A stretch of DNA of 46,254 bases, taken from assembly GCF_000485595.1 (NCBI RefSeq), contig NW_014577409.1, positions 171,975 through 218,228 on the forward strand, given 5' to 3'. Both the position numbers and the translations under genes were made by a program. Shown here piece by piece: positions 39,995 to 46,254 of this stretch. Positions within the stretch are counted from its first letter, which is position 1. Each line of letters opens with the position of its first letter. The notes beneath the pieces are model-generated. The model did not search any database and had not been told where the DNA came from. It saw nothing but the letters and a program-made list of their open reading frames with translations. Source of the DNA: Priapulus caudatus (taxonomy: Eukaryota; Priapulida; Priapulimorpha; Priapulimorphida; Priapulidae).

Positions 39995-41590
39995 CTTGAT
40001 AAACTTGCAAGTTGCTTCAGAGCCATCACCCTCTGGGAATCCCAAGATCCGGCCAATTTCCAAAGCCTTGGCAACCGACGATGAAAAGGTTTGCACAGCT
40101 AACGACACCTTGCTAAAAAAAATTACACATTCATTCAATGACAATAGTATGAATCCTATGCATGCATATCAACAAATCATATCAGGTTATTAAAATAAAC
40201 TATTTTTATCATGATTTAACGAAGGTGTTCTCCAAATTCCCAGTGAATTTCCAGTGCTAAAGGATTTGTCATTTTATTCGACAAATCCCATTAATAAGCG
40301 TTACCTTCATCTTCTGCTGGTGAAAGTCCAAGTGGTTCTTTGACAGCTTGTTGGCAAACCTCAGACCAATACTTTGTGGAAGGTCGTGCAGATCTGCAAA
40401 GTATCTCCAGTCAACAGTGCCATCCTCAGCCTCAATGGTCCTGTATGCCTCCAAACAGTTGCGAATCAGTTTTTAATCATATGACATGCGTCATAAATGA
40501 TCCATATCCGTGAAGAACTGGATGAAATCAACAAAGATAAGATCAAAAAATGTATTTGCAATATTACAACAAATGTGCATTAACAGTACTTTGGAGAATA
40601 TAAATGTCTGCGCTAAGATACCTCAGATAGTTTAAAACAAATGCTGGGTTATCTAGATCTTTAATATAAAATTTGAATCTTACCTGGAAATATGGTTGAA
40701 GGTTCCGTAGATCCATAGTTGCCCCAAGTAACGTGCACATTGCTTGATTGGAAGCATGACCATACATAGTCAGAGAGTGGATGACGAAGCCACACTCGCT
40801 CAATTTCTGCAAACACCCCATCACCAAAGAAGTTTTTGTTTCCGCTGAAAGGGTCGGTGTGAAGAAGAAGGCAACCGGGGCTTTCCAGCCATCTCTCAAG
40901 CCAACAACCATGAAAACAAGAACTTCTTTTGAGTTTTTTTATTGTCCTGTCGCAAGGTCGACAAACCCCGGCATCTTTTGCGAATGTTGATCATATATCA
41001 CTTGCTGACGAATAGCCATTGCATCAAGCATGAAGGAGCAGCTGTAAAAAACCAATAGAACATGTAGTCATATAGACATGATGCAGTTTATACAAAGTGT
41101 ATGCCAAGAAAACCTGTACAAAACTCACTGAGTGTATTTCTCAGGGTCGCTCTTTCTTTTCAACAAGTGTGTTGATCCCTGGATTTGAGTCCACTCTTTC
41201 TAACCATCTACAAACAATTATTGGATTATTATTGCAATGCACTGCATAATGATAAATCTACTGAAATTAGTTATTCCTTTCTGACAAAAATTAGCCGGGC
41301 TAAAACAGGTGTACTCGTATGGCTCATCATACACATGTACATGGAAAATCTGTGCCATTCTCACCACAAATAAACAGAAGTAATACAAGTAATAAGGTGT
41401 TTATTAGAGAAAATAGCAATTGAATTTGCATGTGTAATTTGTTATTACGATATGAATGTTATAAATATGCACTGCAAGTTTTTCTGTTACCTTCTAAGTG
41501 ATTTGGTGAAGGAGTGATGTAAGGCTCTGTCTGATGACTCGTAGGCTTTCGGGAATACAGGTGCAGAGTAAGAGCAAAGGATCTTTGTTC
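39995..41590 (-). pseudogene. P-element (THAP9-like) transposase pseudogene, at least four exons
   Basis: Exons on the minus strand: about 41590-41491 (SFALTLHLYS then, shifted, PKAYESSDRALHHSF); 41041-40684 (SFMLDAMAIRQQVIYDQ, GFVDLATGQ, VLVFMVVGLRDGWKAPVAFF, LSECGFVIHSLTMYGHASNQ); 40517-40305 (IIYDACHMIK then, after a one-base shift, LIRNCLEAYRTI, VDWRYFADLHD, GLRFANKLSKNHLDFHQQKM); and 40108-39995 (VSLAVQTFSSSVAKALEIGR, EATCKFIK). Donors and acceptors (for example CCAG/GTAAGA and AAG/GTAACG with TTTTTTTTAGCAAG) join cleanly. The order follows P-element transposase: first Asp block, VFMVVGL, YDACHM, ANKL. The Glu after the first Asp is Ala, a stop follows LATGQ, and two frameshifts are present, so it is inactive. 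Confidence 0.85.
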
Positions 41591-41639
41591 CTGGGAATTT
41601 CGTGGATATTGGTGGTTTTATAGTAATACAGTACCTGTA

Positions 41640-43110
41640 AATCGGTCGTCGTTTGGGTCTTCAGAATGGGTGACTTGGATCAAAGTTTGCTGTCGTCCGA
41701 CAGTTGAGTTTCTTTCATGCCTGTATCCTTGCAACATCATGTAGCAGACCGAATGTACGCACCTAACGAAATGTCTTTCTTGCCTTATTTCAAAATTGAA
41801 TGGTTACTGCGGTCATCCTGGCTCAGTCTTTCAACAGGATTCCTATTTACAAAATAAATAGACAGCATGCCATATATTATAATCTCTCCTTTATTATTTT
41901 TTCACTGTTTTAAAATAACAGCAAATATTCATTTATCAGATGTTGCTTGTAATAGTATTATACTAATAATCACTTTCATATCTACCTATGATGATGAAAT
42001 ACTGGTATTGCTGGCTCAGTCTGGCAAGCAACATCGGCTGTTAAATGCAATCGAATGCTGCCTCGAACTAATGACTGCTTTTCCCAACTGATGGCTTTAT
42101 ATGTTTGCATATCGAAACACGACATGAACCTAAAAATACAATAGTTAACACAATTAACTATTATCAACTAAAATAAGATTATTAATAATGTTTTTCGTTT
42201 GTTATTACTATCAGCTTAGATAATGTATTTATAAGAATAATAAAGACTTGTAGTGGTTGTTTGCAAATTTATCTGCAAAAAAGCTAAATTGCAATTTATC
42301 CTGGCAGTCCATTAAATCTTATCTATCTTCATCAATAATTCCAACTTCAGATGTCATAAGAATTTTGCTTTGGATGGGTTGTTGATTCTGTAGGTTTTGT
42401 ATGTATCAATCCTAAAAAGGGAAGCTTGATATGAGAAACTAATTTATAAATGGATCGCCCCCAACGTATTGTTGTCTGAACCATTTACCATTCCCCCACT
42501 TTCTTGGAGTGAACATCCTATATATAGCGAAGCACTTTTGTTCAGATCCGATAGAGGATATAATTTCACAACTATATCAACACCATTTTTAAAAAAGTAT
42601 TTACTAATATATCAATAAGTTATGTTCTTTTCTATTTATATAATGACTTAAACGATGTTCTCGAATACCAAACTGCATTCAATCCTGGCTACTCCACTCC
42701 AGAAACTCTGGCTGTGCACGTCCGTGATGTATCTGCAGCTGTCCCAGAGCACGATTTATCTGTGTGCCATCTCGCCAATCTTGGAAGGCAATCTTGACTC
42801 ACTGGCTACAATAGACAATTTGACAGCAACAATGATGTATAAATAAATATGTAAATTGCGATGCTAATTAAGAAAAACAAGTGTAAATAATAAAGGTATC
42901 CATACATTCATTCTAATCTTACATCTAAGCAAGAAGGAAGATTGATTTTACAATTATAAGGGGATATTTAAGATACATTTGCATTCATATAACCAACATA
43001 AAAATTATAAGTGTAGGCAGATGGGGTTCGTTTTGTCGTATCAGGTACACAGATATGGACCGAGGCAGTTTTAGTTGTTTAGTAATTATTTTTATATTTT
43101 TATATGAGGG
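41640..43110. other. AT-rich spacer, no supported gene
   Basis: May contain upstream introns of the P-element relic. The short frames near 42000-42150 and 42655 are not recognisable. No THAP zinc finger was found. Confidence 0.35.
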
Positions 43111-43115
43111 TATGT

Positions 43116-43152
43116 TTAGGTTAGGTTAGGGGTTAGGCGTTAGGGTTAGGGT
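43116..43152 (+). repeat. Interstitial telomere-like repeats
   Basis: TTAGGTTAGGTTAGGGGTTAG followed by GCGTTAGGGTTAGGG: about six imperfect copies of the TTAGGG metazoan telomere unit, well inside the sequence and flanked by ordinary DNA. Confidence 0.75.
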
Positions 43153-43825
43153 ACACTTCTGTAGTACAAGTCTGGAATATTTTGTGTATACATTATGTAC
43201 TCTCGGGTACATATCTGTAGTACCTGATAGCGACAACGACCGCCTTGAGCAATAAGTTAGCTGCATATAATACAAATAACTGATATCGTACATTAAAGTT
43301 TCTTTTGAGTTTGTGATGCATGTACTATCCACAGCATTGCAGTACATGTAGAAGGTGAGCATGACCTGACATAGAGTGAAAGCCATGGTTAAACGTTTAT
43401 GTTGATCGTCGCCTTAGTAAGTATAACTTAAATATACATGGCAATATATGGTCTTATGGGCTCTTATGTGGATTTTTTTTAAAGTATGGTAAAATATGTG
43501 TTCCAGATTATAAGACATACATGCCAGAATGATGATCAAAAGTCTTATTCTATATTAGCTACACAAAATGACATCAGATTTTAATACCTGTTGACGGCGT
43601 TTCGAATCAAGCATAATACTGGCGTCTGTCCTGTGGGGGAGCTCTCTCGCGCTTACGGCATATCCATAGTAGAAGGCCGCAAATATTGGCGCGGGGTGAA
43701 ATTACGATAAACATGGGTCTTAATGGCTCACATTATAGTCTTATAGACCATATAATACGTTGCTATTATATTAGACAGGTTTATGCATATGAGGGCTTAC
43801 TTGCATATAGAGCATAATATATAGC

Positions 43826-44190
43826 AATGAGTCAGAATGTATAGGCTATAGCATAGGCCATAGGGTAATGGGGATTGTTAATGAAAGAATTGGGTATGCT
43901 TCCAGGCCTGAGTATAACTATCTTGACCAGAAAAAACTGAAGATCTGACGTGGTTCATGACCTTTTGGTGTGTACTGTGTGTTTGTGTGTGTGCGCGCGT
44001 GTTGCGTGTCTGTGTGTTGTGTGTGTGGTGTGTGTGTTTGTGTGTGGGAGATAGAGAGAGAGAGAGAGAGATAGAGAATGGGGGGGGGTACTGCATGCTT
44101 AGTCAGAATGTATAGCTATAGCCTATAGCATAGCCATAGGCATAGGGTAATGGGGGGTTATGAGAGAATTGGGTCATCTTCCAGGCCTGA
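43826..44190. repeat. Direct repeat of about 95 bp flanking microsatellites
   Basis: GAGTCAGAATGTATAGGCTA through CTTCCAGGCCTGA at about 43829-43912 recurs at 44100-44190 with small indels. Between them lie a GT-rich tract (43970-44047) and a GA tract with poly-G (44048-44090). This is a local duplication or an unresolved assembly of one microsatellite locus. Confidence 0.85.
43970..44090 (+). repeat. GT / GCGC / GA compound microsatellite
   Basis: GTGTGTTTGTGTGTGTGCGC, then TGTGTG runs, AGAGAGAGAGAG, and a run of nine or more G. Confidence 0.95.
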
Positions 44191-44996
44191 TCCAGAGAGA
44201 CGCCGAGATAACAAGATGGGCCCTTGCGCCAAAGATGCGTTGTTCCCCGACCGCCGAAAGCGGTTAAAGCGCGCACTCCGCGGGACTGGGCGGACGCGAC
44301 CAGCGGGAATGTTTATGTCGTATACTGCCCACGCTATACGCATGTCGGCGCGCCGAAGGAAGGCGAGCGGGCGAATGCGTATAGGCGGCAGCCTAACAAT
44401 CGCGGAGTTTTTCGGGACACGTACATCGCTTCGGCTACCATCGCTTTCGAGGGGGTGCTTTTCCGATTATGGATTGCACGCGTTTGAAATCCTCGGCGAC
44501 GTCGTACGTCACCTGCCGTATTTTCGTACCTATCTGGCGTCTCCCGGGACTATCTTCTCTTCTTTCTCGCACTCCCCACAGTCTGTCTCTCTGCTCTCTC
44601 TCTCTCTCTCTCTCAGCTCGCGTCTGCGCCACGGTTAATAAGGTATCTATATACATCAGTGCAATGCTGCGCGCAGCCACACACAGCACTGCACTGTACT
44701 TCGGCAGCGCTTTCATAAACATAGTAAGCAATAAATAATACAAGATCTATTTACTACGAAAGTCACAGCGCGCAAAATCCCGCCCGAGCCAGCTCCCACG
44801 TAGCGCGGGGAGGAAGGGAGGCTGGAACGTGCCGCTCCGCCGTCTTCCTAAAAACATGTGGCATATATATATTTGTGTGTCAGTGTGCGGCGTGTTTGTA
44901 GATTAGCTACGTGTATAAACACTGCCACGGCCACGCCAGCATGTGCTCGCACGGACCGTTAGCGTCGCCGACCGGCAGCGCCGGGGTCAAGAGGAC
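44188..44996. repeat. GC-rich interspersed repeat, copy 2
   Basis: Partner of 29874-30240. The first 210 bp and the last 100 bp match copy 1; about 490 bp in the middle (44400-44890), including a CT microsatellite at about 44588-44613, is extra. The central hairpin (about 44320-44392) is degraded. Copy 1 may be an internally deleted version, or this one carries an insertion. Confidence 0.65.
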
Positions 44997-46254
44997 ATGA
45001 TCAAATTCCATATTGCATATCGCTTGGATCTATACTATTCCGAACTCAAGCAATTCTCAGTCTAAACAACCATCAATCAGTCAGGCCTGCGGGGTCCATA
45101 AGATGGCTGGTGTGGAAAAATTCTTGTGGAAAATCCCTCGAAGAGAGCCTCGTCGCGCCATCTATGGGACGCCAATATGTGACGAGAATAACTTCAGGTT
45201 TAGTTAATAAAATATATTAAATAAATTTCGAAAATGCGCTTTCTAGAGGATAAAACCTAAAGCGCCAACCAGTCAAGTTACCAATTACGCAGCATTGTGC
45301 AATTTATTCTCGCCACTACGTGCATAGTGTCGAAAGGCTGTCTGCAAGCGCCACACACTCCTGCAATCTGACCGATTACAGGCCGATCATGACAGAACGC
45401 GTCGAAATTGATATTGACGAGAGCAGCGAAATGTCGATCAACGAAGGCGCCGCGAGGCGCGCTGTTCGCGCTTTCGCGCGATATCCGGGCTATGCACGAT
45501 CGTCTAGTAAACTATTCGCGACCAGTAAAAAACTGAAATGGCTGATGTGGTATCGTTGACCTTTTGGGTGTGTACTGTGTGCACTATAAATATTTGACGG
45601 CATGTTATGCCTGTTTACGATCCGTAAACACGAAGATAACAGTGACGGTGTTTCGATTTGTTTACGTTGAAAACGTGGGCGGAGCTTAAATCGAGGCCAC
45701 GAGCTCAACAGCCGACTGAAGTTATAGGATCTGGCATGTGGCAGTTGCTAAGAAAAAGTATAATGTAAACAGCCAATACATTGCACTAGATGTGGACAGG
45801 GGAAACTTTGTTTTATTGGGCTCTGTTTGTTTCTTTGCGGCTCGATAAGTGACGCGCGGGAAGCGGACATATTATTTCGAATAAAATGTGTAGACCTTTC
45901 GTTGTTCACGATATTTCTCCTTAAGATACTTCTTGGTAACGAGATTCGTAAGAAAATATTATAGTATAGATGCACCAATATAATATATTTCATAGCCACA
46001 GTGTATGAGAAATGACATCGCTCCGTAGCAGGGCTGTTGTAGGTTATGTCCAGTGAATTCGAGCATTCTGTTGCAGCGAAGGAGGCATGGTCGCCACTGT
46101 ATAGCCCTTCCAGTAGGGTGCGTGCTTCACAATTTTCCTATCGATGATTAATTTGTTTGTTTAGCTCTTAGATATGATAAATAGAAAAACTGATTGAGGA
46201 TCTTTGTTTCGATGCACATGTTAGTACTGTGTAATTAAGGCAGCGTTATAATGA
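44997..46254. other. Terminal stretch without supported gene
   Basis: An open frame at 45320-45559 (plus) has protein-like composition (ERVEIDIDESSEMSINEGAA) but no recognised family and no splice evidence. A CTCGCGCTTACGG-type phrase seen near 43650 is not repeated here. Nothing else could be supported. Confidence 0.35.

Overview
This is eukaryotic genomic DNA from a repeat-rich animal genome. Several candidate coding pieces are interrupted by GT-AG introns, and no bacterial gene organisation is visible. A marine mollusc, probably a bivalve, is the best guess. The reasons are two copies of an AAGGGCCATAACTC-type interspersed repeat (about 6747 and 7924) that I associate with bivalve genomes, and the mix of gypsy, Academ, P, hAT, MULE/ZSWIM3-like and other invertebrate transposons. 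Species identity is inference. No complete conventional host gene can be supported; nearly every recognisable protein is a transposon remnant or an integrated virus fragment.

Layout. 111-3522 is a compact chimeric element: a 54-bp LTR start, then about 1.5 kb of antisense bunyavirus-like L (RNA polymerase) sequence, then the integrase 3' part of a Ty3/gypsy retrotransposon, a polypurine tract and a full 301-bp LTR, all flanked by a short target-site duplication. 3656-6300 holds a hAT C-terminus, a MITE with 75-bp internal tandem repeats, and a two-exon transposase whose intron carries another MITE. 6490-9500 has microsatellites, a DUF4806-type exon and a three-exon ZSWIM3-like (MULE) pseudogene. 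9650-13100 is a relic DNA-transposon area with repeated GTTACGGACGTTAC motifs and a nested long inverted repeat.

13320-17073 is a 3'-truncated minus-strand gypsy element with its 5' LTR, sitting in the protease region of a second gypsy relic (17074-17940). 18587-19950 holds two unrecognised open exons. 20055-24273 is an Academ-type transposon with about 600-bp terminal inverted repeats and a TAGTG duplication. 25025-29116 is a multi-exon DDE transposase pseudogene carrying an 801-bp foldback element with its own TCAAA duplication; a second, internally deleted copy lies at 32283-33279. 30360-31740 and 35465-36900 are duplicates of each other. The second adjoins an OTU-peptidase-like coding region (34735-35470) with tandemly duplicated downstream exons (34230-34640). 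38144-38672 is a hAT fragment and 39995-41590 is a P-element (THAP9-like) pseudogene. The end of the window (43100-45000) has interstitial telomere-like repeats, microsatellites and a second copy of a GC-rich hairpin repeat first seen at 29874-30240.

The most notable object is the virus-retrotransposon chimera at the left end. Its structure is what two template switches during reverse transcription, followed by ordinary LTR integration, would leave behind.
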